Under the pieces are notes generated by a model that saw only the letters and a program-made list of their open reading frames with translations, was not told where the DNA came from and did not search any database. Shown here in pieces: positions 16,887-26,123 of a DNA stretch of 64,000 nucleotides. The translations under genes and the position numbers were made by a program. The stretch is taken from contig CAVSET010000001.1 in the NCBI GenBank assembly GCA_963727075.1, forward strand, positions 62,001-126,000, read 5' to 3'. The DNA is from Bog-756 sp963727075. GTDB taxonomy: Bacteria > Actinomycetota > Acidimicrobiia > Acidimicrobiales > RAAP-2. The stretch's first letter is position 1. Each line of letters starts with the position of its first letter.

Positions 16887-17636
16887 TCACCGCGAGCCGC
16901 CCGCGGCAGCTGCGGCGAAGCCGGCCAGTAGCGCAGATGTAGCGGCTGCCACGGGAGCCCGCCGTGCGCCGTGGTCCAGGGTGACCAGATCCTCTCCCTT
17001 CAAATCCGCCACGGCGGCGCCCGCTTCGAGACAGATCAGCATGCCACCGAGATAGTCCCAGCTGCCGAGCTGCGATCCGCCGACGGCCGCGTAGCCATCG
17101 AGCACCCCCTCGGCCACCGCGCACAGATCGAGCGCGGCCGCCCCGAGTGATCGGTACTGAGACCAGCCGAGGTACTTGGGCGGGTACCCAGAGAACCCGA
17201 CGATGGCGTCACTCAGCACTTCACAGTCCGAGGGACGGATGGCGGTGCCGTCACGGCGGGCGCCTCCGCCACGGGCGGCATCGTACGTGACACCGGTGGC
17301 CTGGTTCACCACCAAGGCCACTCGTGGTCCCGATTCGTCCAGGGCACACAGGCTCGTCGCATACCACGGGATCCCCCTCGAGGCGTTGGTCGACCCGTCG
17401 ACCGGATCGATCACCACGACGACATCGCGGTCCAGCGCGTGCGGTCCGGACTCCTCGGACATCACCCCGAGACCCGCCTTGTCGAGCACCGCCAGGGCCG
17501 CCGCGTCGGCAGCCAGGTCCGACCGGTACTGTCCATGGCGAGTACCGGCGAGTCCCCAGTCATTCAGGTCCCCGAGCGCGTCGGCCACGGCCCGCGCCGT
17601 GTCGCGGAGCACCTCGAGGAGCCGGTCGTCTTCCAT
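16887..17636 (-). CDS. Inositol monophosphatase-family phosphatase
   Basis: A 249-residue protein with the Li+/Mg2+-dependent phosphatase signatures. SEESG supplies the metal-binding Glu pair, VIDPVDGSTNASRGIPW is the D-P-x-D-G-T/S block, and GSWDYLGGMLICLEAG is the C-terminal W-D motif that closes the active site. Substrates in the family include inositol phosphates, fructose-1,6-bisphosphate, histidinol phosphate and 3'-phosphoadenosine phosphate; the sequence does not decide. The ATG at 17636 fits the usual length. It is divergent from the gene at 17684 with only 47 bases between them. Confidence 0.85.
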   Translation of the reverse strand: MEDDRLLEVLRDTARAVADALGDLNDWGLAGTRHGQYRSDLAADAAALAVLDKAGLGVMSEESGPHALDRDVVVVIDPVDGSTNASRGIPWYATSLCALDESGPRVALVVNQATGVTYDAARGGGARRDGTAIRPSDCEVLSDAIVGFSGYPPKYLGWSQYRSLGAAALDLCAVAEGVLDGYAAVGGSQLGSWDYLGGMLICLEAGAAVADLKGEDLVTLDHGARRAPVAAATSALLAGFAAAAAGGSR

Positions 17637-17683
17637 AGGTCGACGATACCGGAGGGGGCTCGGACCGGTAGGCTGAGGCGCCT

Positions 17684-18241
17684 GTGGCAGTCATCGATGT
17701 GGCCGGGTACGTGGCCGACCTCAAGGACCACTCGGTCGACCACGGGTTTCACGTGCACGACGAACGCCACTTCGTCGAGACCTACTCGTTACGCCAGGTC
17801 TGGGAGGTGGAGCTCCACCCCGAGGACGGTTGCGGCGGCCCTCTCGACCTGCATCTGGCCCTGGAAGTCGATCCGAGGACACTGCTGTCGTTCGAGGATG
17901 CCGTGTTCGGGCTCCCCGAAGAGGAGGAGCCCCCGGACGACTACCACTTCCCGCTGACGTTCACCTGGGCACTCCCTCCCCTCCCGAACGGTCCCGACCT
18001 GCTCAGGCTGGCGATCGACCTGGCCGGGGTCGGGGGAATCGAGCTCCCTCTCGAGGTTTCCGCCATCGACTCCTACGCATCGGCCACCGATGCCGCCGAA
18101 CGACGGCTCAACATCGTGGCCCGCTCGCCTGTCTCGCTCGCCCGGATCCTCGCCGGCGAGGAGATGATGTGCGAGGTCTTCGACCGTTGCCTGGCCGTCA
18201 GCCGCTATCTCCTCGATTCGGCCGGCAGCTGGTTGGGGTGA
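17684..18241 (+). CDS. Conserved hypothetical protein, soluble and acidic
   Basis: A 185-residue protein not matching a family I know. It starts MAVIDVAGYVADLKD from GTG 17684, has a central acidic proline-rich stretch (GLPEEEEPPDDYHFPL) and ends in a helical region with two Cys-free hydrophobic faces. There is no signal peptide or membrane helix. Its codon use and clean frame support a real gene. Its stop overlaps the GTG start of the next gene (GTGA at 18238), so it is likely translated together with the lipoprotein gene. Confidence 0.65.
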   Translation: MAVIDVAGYVADLKDHSVDHGFHVHDERHFVETYSLRQVWEVELHPEDGCGGPLDLHLALEVDPRTLLSFEDAVFGLPEEEEPPDDYHFPLTFTWALPPLPNGPDLLRLAIDLAGVGGIELPLEVSAIDSYASATDAAERRLNIVARSPVSLARILAGEEMMCEVFDRCLAVSRYLLDSAGSWLG

Positions 18242-18672
18242 CCCTCCCGGCCGCACGCGGGAAGATCGGGTCGCTGATCGCCGCGGGGGTCGTCACCATG
18301 GGGCTCGGGCTACTGCTCACCGGTTGCGGGAACAACGGAACCGCCTTGGCCAAGCAGGCCTGCACCCATGTGGACCTGTCCCTCTCCCTCCTCCGCGAAT
18401 CGGACGGCCAGGTCGGCCACCCGGACGCGGCCAGGTTGAAGGAACGGGCCTACGTCCAGCTGCTGGCCGCCCTGCCGATCGCCGCCCAGGCCGCCAGCCG
18501 CGATGGCCAGTGGCAGGCCCTGATGACCACCATCTCCGAAAGCAACCGGGTCCCAGAGACCACGCTGGTGGACGCCTTGACCGCACAGTGCAAGCTGGCC
18601 GACAGCTCCACGTTCAACCAGCCGCCGCCGCCATCGTCGATCCCGCCGCCGGCGGTCGGACCGTCTCCCTGA
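18238..18672 (+). CDS. Small lipoprotein
   Basis: A 144-residue protein with a basic start, a hydrophobic helix and the lipobox LLLTGC (Cys near residue 24), so it should be lipid-anchored outside the membrane. The mature part is helical (HVDLSLSLLRESDG, LLAALPIAAQAASRDGQW) and ends in a proline-rich tail. No known domain is recognised. The start GTG at 18238 overlaps the preceding stop by four bases. Confidence 0.7.
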   Translation: MTLPAARGKIGSLIAAGVVTMGLGLLLTGCGNNGTALAKQACTHVDLSLSLLRESDGQVGHPDAARLKERAYVQLLAALPIAAQAASRDGQWQALMTTISESNRVPETTLVDALTAQCKLADSSTFNQPPPPSSIPPPAVGPSP

Positions 18673-18707
18673 CCCCGAACGCGACCGTATCGGGAGTATC
18701 CGGAGCC

Positions 18708-20978
18708 TCAGGAGCCCCGGAGGTTCCTGCCTTCGGCCGAGAGCACCGGCGATCGCGATGGTGACGACGAGCTCGTCGGGGCCCCGGCCGGCGCGAACTG
18801 ACGGCCGGCCATCTGCAGCCGACCGACCTTGATGGCCAGCGGGAGGATCCGGGCATCCAGCCACTGGCCGGCGGCTGGAGTCGGAACGACATGGACCCCG
18901 TCCCCATCACGGATCTGGATGCCGTTGATCGTCGGCGTGTAGACACCCCCGGGACAGAGCTGACTGCCGAAATCGTCGAGTTGCACCGTCGCCGGGTGCT
19001 CCGCCGCCACCTGCCTCACCATGGCGTTGTAGGCAGCCAGGCGGGCCAGCGAGTCCTCCGGCCACGACTGACCGTTGTCCTGTTCGCCCGAGTTGAAGCA
19101 CGGCGACGTCATCAAGATCATGAGTGCCCCGGTCGACGTCCCGACCTGCACCGCTTGCTCCATCGCCTGCTTCAATTCCGCATCGAACACAGGCTCGCCG
19201 ATGTGCGTCCATTTCCCGTCGATCATCCGGTCCGACACCTCCCAACGCCCCGCCAGCACGATCACGACATTGGGTTGGAATTGGTGGAGATCGCCACTCC
19301 ACTGCGCTGGCCACTGCGCAGTCTTCGGTGTCGAGGTGTTGCATTGCTGGGTCACCGCGTCGGCCACGCCATGACCCCGGTACTGGGTGCTGCGCAACAT
19401 TCCGCATCCGATGATGGCTCCGTTGTCCATGTTCACGTCGTAATTCACCTGGGGCTGGCTGGCCAGCATCGAGAAGCCGACCCGCCAGGCCAGCGAGTCA
19501 CCGAACAGCAGGACCTTGACCGGTGGACCGGTGTACTCGGCCCCGACCAGACGCCCGGGGCTGGCCGCTTCCGCCGTCGACGGCACCGTCGCCGCCAGCG
19601 TGACGGCCACGACACTGAGAAATGCACCCGAAGTGACCAGCCACGCCCGCCATTCGGTGAGCGACAGGAGGCGCCTCTGTCTGACGGGCTCCTCGACCAG
19701 GTAGAAGGAGCCCGTTGCGACCACGAGGGTGACGGCGATGCGGACGAACAGGAGCGGATAGCCGTACAGACCCAGACGGGCGGCGCTCAGAAAGGCAAAG
19801 AGGGGGAAGTGCCAGAGATAGGTCCCATAGGAGATCTTCCCGACGTAGCGGAACACAGTATTGCCGAGGGCGCGAGACAGGGACGCCTTCTGTGTCGTGA
19901 CGATGCAGAAGATGACCAGAGCCACTCCGAGTGCGAAGAGGAAATAGCCTCCCTCGAACAGGAAGGGGCTCCACCCCGAGACATGAGCGCCGAGGTACAG
20001 GGCGGCGATGCAGGCCGACCAGCCGGCCACCTGGAGGGCCAGGCGCCCCCGGTGCGAGTCGATCTCCCAGGCGGTGATGGGCTTCAGGCTGGGTCCCCGT
20101 CGTCGGTGCCGGTCACGCCGACGGACCCGGGGCGGGAACATGCCGGTGGTCCCGGCGGCAGGATGCGACCGTACAGATTGGTCGCTGCTCGCCTGGTCGA
20201 CGGGCGCTCCGGCAAGTGATGGACGACGCTCGGCCCACATGACCATCACCACCGCCAGGGCCGCTCCGACGAGGATGTCCTGGCAGCGGGTGTCGGTCCC
20301 TTCGTACAGGCGGGTGATCGAGGCCCCGCCCTGGAACGACAGCCGCATGTCGATGGCCGAGGCGACCGCCCCCAACACCGCCACCGTGAGGATCGGCCAC
20401 AACCTCCGCGATGGCCGCAGGCGTCGGCCGAGACGCAGCATGAGGAGCACCACCGGTGGCCAGACGATGTAGAACTGCTCCTCGATGGAGAGCGACCACA
20501 TGTGCTGCAGCGGCGAAGGTTGGGCGGTCAGGTTGAAGTAGTCGCTGCCGCCGAAGATGAAGTGCCAGTTGGAGACGTAGAACAACGTGGACAGTGAGTC
20601 GAGCCGGAGGTTGGCGAACTCGCCCGGGGTTGCGAACACCTTGGCGTAGATGGCGACGCCCACCAACATGACCAGCAACGCCGGCAAAAGCCGGCGGGCC
20701 CGGCGGGCCCAGAACTGACCTAGCCCTATGGTGATGCGGGTACCCCATTCGCCCAGCAACAGCGACGTGATCAGGAATCCGGAGAGGACGAAGAACACGT
20801 CGATGCTGAGGAAACCGCCGCCGGCAAACGGGGCGCCCCCGTGGTAGAGCATGACCCCGAGGACGGCCACGGCCCGCAAGCCGTCGAGGGCGGGGACGAA
20901 CCCGAACCTCACCGGCCGGCCCCGGTCGGCGGGGACGGGACCGTCGTCCAGCGTGGTGGCGAGAGCGCCAGAACTCAT
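18708..20978 (-). CDS. Acyltransferase 3 with C-terminal SGNH domain (OafA/YrhL type)
   Basis: About 756 residues. The first 440 form a ten-helix acyltransferase-3 domain: LDGLRAVAVLGVMLYHGG with the conserved Arg and His, DVFFVLSGFLIT, QHMWSLSIEEQFYIVWP, and ISYGTYLWHFPLF. An unusually long basic cytoplasmic loop (rich in Arg, about residues 255-300) interrupts the helices. The C-terminal domain is SGNH-like, with VLLFGDSLAWRVG carrying the Ser and DGVHVVPTPAAGQW carrying the Asp-His pair. Such proteins O-acetylate cell-surface glycans. The start at 20978 is chosen for GGAGG upstream; 21005 (GTG) is possible. Confidence 0.88.
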   Translation of the reverse strand: MSSGALATTLDDGPVPADRGRPVRFGFVPALDGLRAVAVLGVMLYHGGAPFAGGGFLSIDVFFVLSGFLITSLLLGEWGTRITIGLGQFWARRARRLLPALLVMLVGVAIYAKVFATPGEFANLRLDSLSTLFYVSNWHFIFGGSDYFNLTAQPSPLQHMWSLSIEEQFYIVWPPVVLLMLRLGRRLRPSRRLWPILTVAVLGAVASAIDMRLSFQGGASITRLYEGTDTRCQDILVGAALAVVMVMWAERRPSLAGAPVDQASSDQSVRSHPAAGTTGMFPPRVRRRDRHRRRGPSLKPITAWEIDSHRGRLALQVAGWSACIAALYLGAHVSGWSPFLFEGGYFLFALGVALVIFCIVTTQKASLSRALGNTVFRYVGKISYGTYLWHFPLFAFLSAARLGLYGYPLLFVRIAVTLVVATGSFYLVEEPVRQRRLLSLTEWRAWLVTSGAFLSVVAVTLAATVPSTAEAASPGRLVGAEYTGPPVKVLLFGDSLAWRVGFSMLASQPQVNYDVNMDNGAIIGCGMLRSTQYRGHGVADAVTQQCNTSTPKTAQWPAQWSGDLHQFQPNVVIVLAGRWEVSDRMIDGKWTHIGEPVFDAELKQAMEQAVQVGTSTGALMILMTSPCFNSGEQDNGQSWPEDSLARLAAYNAMVRQVAAEHPATVQLDDFGSQLCPGGVYTPTINGIQIRDGDGVHVVPTPAAGQWLDARILPLAIKVGRLQMAGRQFAPAGAPTSSSSPSRSPVLSAEGRNLRGS

Positions 20979-21186
20979 CGGGTTGGGAGCCTCCACTCGG
21001 ACCACGGCGACGACGGTGCGGTTTCCACTCGCCGTCTCAGACGGCGATCGCTACATTTTCGCAGATCGGAGCGGCACATAGTGCATAGCTGGCCCGACAA
21101 TTGAGGCGGTGATCCCGCTGCGTGGTCGGCTGACCGCGGGCCGGCCTGGGACGCTGAGGGGGATGTCCGGCCGCCGGACCGTGCGC

Positions 21187-22644
21187 TCAGACCTCCGGGG
21201 CGTACCCGGCCGGGAGGTTGATGGTCTTCTTCTCCAGGAACAACTCGAGACCGTCCTCACCGAACTCCCGGCCCACGCCCGACGCCTTGTAGCCGCCAAA
21301 GGGCGACGAGAAGTCGATGGGTATGTTGGAGTTGACCATGTAGGTGCCGGTCCGGACCCGCCGCGCCACATCGAGGCCACGGTCGTTGGAGCCGCTGAAG
21401 ACCGCTCCGCACAAGCCGTAGTCGGAGTCGTTGGCGATGCGAACCGCATCGTCAACGCCGTCATAGGGGATCAGCGAGAGCACCGGACCGAAGATCTCCT
21501 CCTGGGCGATGCGCATCTCGTTGTCGACGTCCACGAAGACCGTCGGCTCGACGAACCATCCGGTGTCGATCCCGTTGGGGCGCCCGCCGCCCACCGCCAC
21601 CTTGGCCCCTTCCTCCTGCCCGATGCGGATGTAGTCCTCCACCCGGTCGCGTTGGCGCTCGGCCACCAGGGGCCCGACCTCGGTCGTCGGATCGAGAGGA
21701 TCGCCGACCTTCATGGACCGGACCTGCTCGACCAGAGCCTCGGTGACCTCCGCGTAGCGATCGCGCGGGGCAAGGATCCGGGTCAGCGAGATGCACGCCT
21801 CGCCGTTGTTCATGATGGCGTTGGGCATCATGAGGGGAATGGAGACGTCGAGGTCCACGTCGTCGAGGAGGATGGCCGCCGACTTCCCTCCCAGCTCGAG
21901 GCTGAACCGCTTGAGATTGGCGCCACAGGCAGCGCCGATCTTGCGGCCCGCCGCGGTCGAGCCGGTGAAGGACACCTTGTCGACGCCAGGATGGTTCACC
22001 AGGTACTCGCCCACCTCGCGCCCGGCCGGGACCACGCTCAGCACGCCCGGGGGAAGCCCGGCGTCGGCGAAGATCTCGGCCAGCACGTTGGCGTCGATGG
22101 GGGTCTCCGGGGCCGGTTTGAAGACCACGGTGCTGCCGGACAGGAGCGCCGGGGACAGCTTGGCGCAGGCCAAGAAGAGCGGCACGTTCCAGGGCGTGAT
22201 GGCCGCCACCACCCCGACCGGCTCCTTGGAGACCAGCACCGGCCCGAGCAGGCCGTCCTTGACCGTGTCGAACTGGAAGGTGGAGCCCAGACCGGCGTAG
22301 TAGTCGAGGATCATGCTGGGGGCCAGCACCTGGGCCATGGTCCCCCAGGAGACGGGGGACCCCATCTCGCTCGAGATCAGCTCGGAGATGCCCTGCATGT
22401 CGTTGCGGATGGCTTCGGCCACCTTGGACAGCACGGCGGCCCGTTCGGTCGGCGCCATGGTGGGCCACGGGCCATGGTCGAATGCCTCCCGGGCGCTGGC
22501 CACGGCCCGGTCGACATCGGCATTCTGGGCCTCGGGGACCCGGCCGACGACCTGCTCGGTGGCGGGTGACACCACGTCGAACACGGATGAGGACGAGGGC
22601 TCGACCCACTCGCCCCCGATGAACAGACGATCGTACGACTTCAC
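21187..22644 (-). CDS. NAD(P)-dependent aldehyde dehydrogenase
   Basis: A 485-residue aldehyde dehydrogenase of normal length. The general base is Glu250 in SLELGGKS and the nucleophile Cys284 lies in NNGEACISLTRI. ITPWNVPL and FTGSTAAGRKIG form the cofactor-binding segments, and EEIFGPVLSLIPYD is the C-terminal conserved block. GEAC instead of the more common GQVC near the nucleophile is a mild variation. The substrate is unknown. It is divergent from the gene at 22842, and a CCCGCC-ACTTC-GGCGGG inverted repeat (22688-22704) lies in the shared region about 44 bases from the start. Confidence 0.92.
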   Translation of the reverse strand: MKSYDRLFIGGEWVEPSSSSVFDVVSPATEQVVGRVPEAQNADVDRAVASAREAFDHGPWPTMAPTERAAVLSKVAEAIRNDMQGISELISSEMGSPVSWGTMAQVLAPSMILDYYAGLGSTFQFDTVKDGLLGPVLVSKEPVGVVAAITPWNVPLFLACAKLSPALLSGSTVVFKPAPETPIDANVLAEIFADAGLPPGVLSVVPAGREVGEYLVNHPGVDKVSFTGSTAAGRKIGAACGANLKRFSLELGGKSAAILLDDVDLDVSIPLMMPNAIMNNGEACISLTRILAPRDRYAEVTEALVEQVRSMKVGDPLDPTTEVGPLVAERQRDRVEDYIRIGQEEGAKVAVGGGRPNGIDTGWFVEPTVFVDVDNEMRIAQEEIFGPVLSLIPYDGVDDAVRIANDSDYGLCGAVFSGSNDRGLDVARRVRTGTYMVNSNIPIDFSSPFGGYKASGVGREFGEDGLELFLEKKTINLPAGYAPEV

Positions 22645-22841
22645 GGTCCCTCCCTACGGATCCGGACATGGGCTGGTTGGCATCGATCCCGCCACTTCGG
22701 CGGGCGCAACCGCGCCACCCGATCGTAGCCCGGCGCCGAGGAGAGCGCCCCACCGTGCCGATCCTCGATACGCTCCCGATGCCACCTCCGGGGTGACCGT
22801 ATCCAGCCGAGCCCAGCCACCCAGACCACCGAGGAGTGACC

Positions 22842-23954
22842 GTGCTCTCCCCACTCGACGACTACCCGGTTCACCAGATCTCGGAACCGATGCGCCACGT
22901 CGGCACCTCCGACCGCAACTTCTACGACCGCTACTACTTCAACGTCCACGGGAACGGCGAGGTGCACGGGACCGACGGCGAACTGTTCGCCGTGGTCGGA
23001 ATGGGTCAGTACCCCAATCTCAGTGTGGCCGACGCGTTCGTGTCAGTGCTCTGGGGAGACGACCACCGGGTGGTCCGGTCCTCCAAGACTTTGGGCGCCG
23101 ACCGGATGGATGCCTCGGTGGGCCCCATCCGGATCGAGGTGAAGAAGGGGCTCGAGCAGGTCAGGGTGATCGTCGAGCCCAACCAATGGGGTGTCGAGCT
23201 CGATGCCATCTACGACGGCTTCTGCGAGGCCCATCTCGAATCACGCCACTTCGATCGCCAGTTCAGCCGGGTGACCTTCGATTCGACCCGGTTCGCCCAG
23301 GTCGGCTCGTGGACCGGCCACCTGGTGGCCGGGGACCGCGAGGTCCAGCTGACCCCCGAGCGCTACTGGGGTTCTCGCGACCGGTCGTGGGGCGTCCGCC
23401 CGGTGGGCGAGGCCGAGCCGCCCGGTATCCGCTCCACCGATACCGAGGGTGGCTTCTTCTGGATCTACGCCCCGGTTCGTTTCGAGGACCATGCCATGGT
23501 GACCATCATCCAGGAGCGCCCGAGCGGTGAGCGGGTCATGCAGGACGCCCACCGGATCGCCCGCCTCGGCTCGGGCCGGCCGGCCGAGTGGTTGGGCCGG
23601 CCCGAGCACGAGCTCCGGTTCGCCCCCGGCACGAGGTCGGTGACCGGGGCGACCCTCGGCTACTACGGGCCCCACGGGGAGAGGACAGCCGAGGTCGAGG
23701 TGGAGACGTTGCTCGCCTTCCCCTTGCTGCTCGGGAGCGGCTACGGCCTCGAGCCCGACTGGCGGCATGGCATGTACCAGGGTGAGCTGGTCGTCCAGGG
23801 CCTGCAGGTCCCACCGCCGGACCCCTCGTACTTCAACTGGGCCCTGACCGAGTACGCCGCCCGGTTCACCTACGAGGACCATGTCGGCTACGGCATGTTC
23901 GAGTGTGCGGTGATGGGCCCCCACCGGCAGTACGGGTTCACCGGCTGGGACTGA
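22842..23954 (+). CDS. DUF7064/DUF7065-like conserved protein
   Basis: A 370-residue soluble protein resembling a family common in mycobacteria and acidimicrobia and found beside steroid and lipid catabolic genes. Its layout is two beta-rich halves. PMRHVGTSDRNFYDRYYFNV opens it, RYWGSRDRSWGVRPVG lies in the middle, and GLEPDWRHGMYQGELV sits near the end. The biochemical function is unknown; a beta-barrel or jelly-roll fold related to hydroxyneurosporene-synthase-like proteins is a guess. The start is GTG at 22842, because GAGGAG lies five bases upstream; a GTG at 22836 would overlap that ribosome site. Confidence 0.7.
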   Translation: MLSPLDDYPVHQISEPMRHVGTSDRNFYDRYYFNVHGNGEVHGTDGELFAVVGMGQYPNLSVADAFVSVLWGDDHRVVRSSKTLGADRMDASVGPIRIEVKKGLEQVRVIVEPNQWGVELDAIYDGFCEAHLESRHFDRQFSRVTFDSTRFAQVGSWTGHLVAGDREVQLTPERYWGSRDRSWGVRPVGEAEPPGIRSTDTEGGFFWIYAPVRFEDHAMVTIIQERPSGERVMQDAHRIARLGSGRPAEWLGRPEHELRFAPGTRSVTGATLGYYGPHGERTAEVEVETLLAFPLLLGSGYGLEPDWRHGMYQGELVVQGLQVPPPDPSYFNWALTEYAARFTYEDHVGYGMFECAVMGPHRQYGFTGWD

Positions 23955-23997
23955 CCGGGGGGCCGATGGTCGCCGCCGGCGCCGGGTGTCGCCGTCC

Positions 23998-24015
23998 GGT
24001 CGGTCGGGACCGACC
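23998..24015. terminator. Bidirectional hairpin between convergent genes
   Basis: GGTCGGTC and GACCGACC form a perfect eight-base inverted repeat with a two-base centre, placed 43 bases after the stop of the gene at 22842 and 14 bases after the stop of the opposite NTF2-fold gene. The position fits termination from both sides. It is GC-rich and lacks a T-tract. Confidence 0.5.
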
Positions 24016-24029
24016 CCGGCCGACCGAGG

Positions 24030-24425
24030 TCAGGGGACGGGGCGCACCTTGTCCGGCTCCCAGTAGGCGCGGAGCGCGGCGATCTTTCCCTCGGGTGACC
24101 GGCGGTAGGTGTAGACCCCGTCCACCTCGACCGCCGCGCCCCCGACCAGGGTGATGCGGATGACCCCCACGTTGGCCACCTCGTCCCCGCACAGGAGCGA
24201 CTGTTGGACCGTGAAACGGATCGACTCGTTGACCCCGATCACCCTGTCGTAGAAGCCGGCGATGGCGGCCGCACCCCGATGGCCCTGGCCGTCCGGGTCG
24301 AACGCGGAAGGGCCGACCGGGTCCTCCACCACCGCGTCATCGGCGAAGAGCGCCAACCAGGCCTGGCGGTCGCCGGCCTCCACCGCGGCCATGGACGCCT
24401 CGGCCAGCTCACGGGCGGTCCTCAT
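24030..24425 (-). CDS. NTF2-fold SnoaL-like protein
   Basis: A 131-residue single-domain protein. AAVEAGDRQAWLALFADDAVVEDPVG is the helix-strand opening of SnoaL/ketosteroid-isomerase-like proteins, and GHRGAAAIAGFYDRV and EGKIAALRAYWEPD are later conserved parts. Members are isomerases, cyclases, hydrolases or ligand binders; no catalytic residue set stands out. The ATG overlaps the stop of the LLM oxidoreductase gene (ATGA at 24422-24425), indicating translation from one transcript and a likely linked role. Confidence 0.82.
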   Translation of the reverse strand: MRTARELAEASMAAVEAGDRQAWLALFADDAVVEDPVGPSAFDPDGQGHRGAAAIAGFYDRVIGVNESIRFTVQQSLLCGDEVANVGVIRITLVGGAAVEVDGVYTYRRSPEGKIAALRAYWEPDKVRPVP

Positions 24426-25297
24426 CGACGGGCGGGGCCGATGACGTCGTCGGCGTAGCGGCGCAGGTTGTCCACCTTCACCTGGAGCGCCTCGGTGTCC
24501 GGCCCCACCACGTACGGCCAGCGGAACCCCACGATGACGTCGGTGACTCCCTGGTCCTCGAGCCGCCGGATGCCGTCGACGTTGTAGGCGTCGGCCGAGA
24601 TGACGTGGACCTCGAAGGGTCGTTTCGAGGTCCCCTCCTCGTCGCGCAGCTTCGCCAACCGCTCGAGCAGCAGGGGCAGGTCTTCAGGGTCTCCGCCTCC
24701 GTGCAGCCATCCGTCGGACCGAGCGGCCCGACGCAGCGCCGGCGTGGCGTGGCCACCGATGAGGATCGGGAGCCGGACGTCGGGAGTCGGGCTGATCTTG
24801 ACCGGTGGCAGGTCGTAGACCTCGCCGTGGTACTCGAAGTACCCGCCGGCGGAGAGGCCCCGCACGATGTCGACCGCCTCGTCCATGCGCCGGCCCCGGC
24901 CTTCCCAGGGCACGTCGCACAGCTCGTAGTCCTCGGGCCACGGGCTGGTGCCCACCCCGAGGGCCAGTCGGTTGCCGGTCATCACCGCCACCGACGTGGC
25001 CTGCTTGGCCACCAGCAGCGGATGCCGCATGGGCAGCTTGAGGACGAAGGTGATGAACCGGATGCGCTCGGTGACCGCGCCCATGGCCGGGATGAGGGAG
25101 AACGGCTCGATGAACGGCTTGTCGTCGAGGAACTGGCGCGAGTGGTCCGGCGAGAACGGGTACGAAGACTCGGACTCCTGGGGGTAGCAGATGCTGTCCG
25201 GCACCACCATGCCGTCGTAGCCGGCATCCTCGGCCGCCTGCGCCAGTGACAGGTAGTAGGTCGGGTCCACCATGGACTCGGCATAGGAGAACCTCAC
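24422..25297 (-). CDS. LLM-class (F420-type) flavin-dependent oxidoreductase
   Basis: A 291-residue luciferase-like TIM-barrel enzyme. RFSYAESMVDP starts the first strand, DGMVVPDSICYPQ is the second, and TGNRLALGVGTSPWPEDYE is the cofactor-contacting loop. LPILIGGHATPALRRAARSDGW is the C-terminal signature of F420-dependent family members. It probably reduces or oxidises a small organic substrate with F420H2 or FMNH2. The GTG at 25297 overlaps the upstream stop by four bases and fits homologues best; an ATG at 25309 is the alternative. Confidence 0.85.
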   Translation of the reverse strand: MRFSYAESMVDPTYYLSLAQAAEDAGYDGMVVPDSICYPQESESSYPFSPDHSRQFLDDKPFIEPFSLIPAMGAVTERIRFITFVLKLPMRHPLLVAKQATSVAVMTGNRLALGVGTSPWPEDYELCDVPWEGRGRRMDEAVDIVRGLSAGGYFEYHGEVYDLPPVKISPTPDVRLPILIGGHATPALRRAARSDGWLHGGGDPEDLPLLLERLAKLRDEEGTSKRPFEVHVISADAYNVDGIRRLEDQGVTDVIVGFRWPYVVGPDTEALQVKVDNLRRYADDVIGPARR

Positions 25298-25653
25298 GAC
25301 CCGCTCCATTCGATGTGGGCGCGGATGGCGCCCTCGTCGGTGACCCACCCTTGGGCGGCCGCCCGCTCGACCATGGCTATGAAGCGGGACTCCCAGTCGT
25401 CGTCGAGCGCCCCCTGGTCGCGGGCGGCGGCATGAGCCAGGCGCCTCACCGCGGCGACCGGGATGAACGCGTTGCCGTCCGGGTCGAGCGTGCCGGCATC
25501 GTGCACGCTCAGGGCGGCGGCCACCGCGCCGAGCGCCCCCGGGTCCGCCCTGTCCTCGGGACCGGCCGGGAGCACCAGCAGCGAGAACCGTTCCATCTCG
25601 TCGCGCTTGCCGAGCGACACCGACCCCGAGGACAGATCGACCACCACCTGCAC
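25294..25653 (-). CDS. Hypothetical protein in the LLM operon
   Basis: A 119-residue soluble protein from GTG 25653, preceded by GGAGG with nine bases spacing; the open frame to 25770 is basic and not protein-like. It starts MQVVVDLSSGSVSLG and contains a helical half (AAVRRLAHAAARDQGALDDDWE) and a C-terminal AAAQGWVTDEGAIRAHIEW. I do not recognise a family. It is coupled by GTGA to the LLM oxidoreductase, so it may handle the same substrate or protein. Confidence 0.65.
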   Translation of the reverse strand: MQVVVDLSSGSVSLGKRDEMERFSLLVLPAGPEDRADPGALGAVAAALSVHDAGTLDPDGNAFIPVAAVRRLAHAAARDQGALDDDWESRFIAMVERAAAQGWVTDEGAIRAHIEWSGS

Positions 25654-25744
25654 GGTCACCGACCTCCGTCGGGTGCGCCCGTCGCGGTTCCGGATCCGGT
25701 TGCGACGCCGCATGGTTCGGGCCTCACCGACCCCGACGGGGACC

Positions 25745-26113
25745 TCATGCCGGCGGCGCGGCGGGCACACGGTTGGCCCTCAGACGTTCGGCCACCCAGG
25801 AGATCCCGTCGGCCTGGGCCATCCTCTCGGGCCAGCCCGCGATCACCTGCTCCACCTCGGCCAGGGTGGCGATGTACCCGATGACCATGACCAGGATGCG
25901 ATCGACGGGGAGGTTCTCGACCTCGATGTCGCCGAAAGGGGTGAACGAGTCCGCTTCGGGGATCAGCTCGAGCATGGTGTACAGCTCGCCGGTGTCCTCC
26001 ACCCAGCTGAGCTCGTACCGGTTTCCCTTGGCGTCGAACCAATCGGTGCCGAGCTCGACCTCCGCCGACTGCCGACGGCGTTCGTCCGAACTGTAGAACT
26101 GCTCGATGTCCAT
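25745..26113 (-). CDS. Hypothetical protein, first gene of the LLM operon
   Basis: A 122-residue acidic protein starting MDIEQFYSSDERRRQSAEVE with a strong AGAGGAG ribosome site. A beta-rich core (WFDAKGNRYELSWVEDTGELY) is followed by LPVDRILVMVIGYIATLAEVEQVI, a hydrophobic helix that is probably internal to the fold. No known family is recognised; similar proteins occur as single copies in acidimicrobial and other actinobacterial genomes to my impression. It is separated from the next gene by 91 bases. Confidence 0.68.
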   Translation of the reverse strand: MDIEQFYSSDERRRQSAEVELGTDWFDAKGNRYELSWVEDTGELYTMLELIPEADSFTPFGDIEVENLPVDRILVMVIGYIATLAEVEQVIAGWPERMAQADGISWVAERLRANRVPAAPPA

Positions 26114-26123
26114 AGGTCTCCTC

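Noticed and set aside
18660..18707. Terminator between the lipoprotein and acyltransferase genes
   Set aside because: GGAGCC is repeated in direct, not inverted, orientation; no hairpin of useful strength was found.
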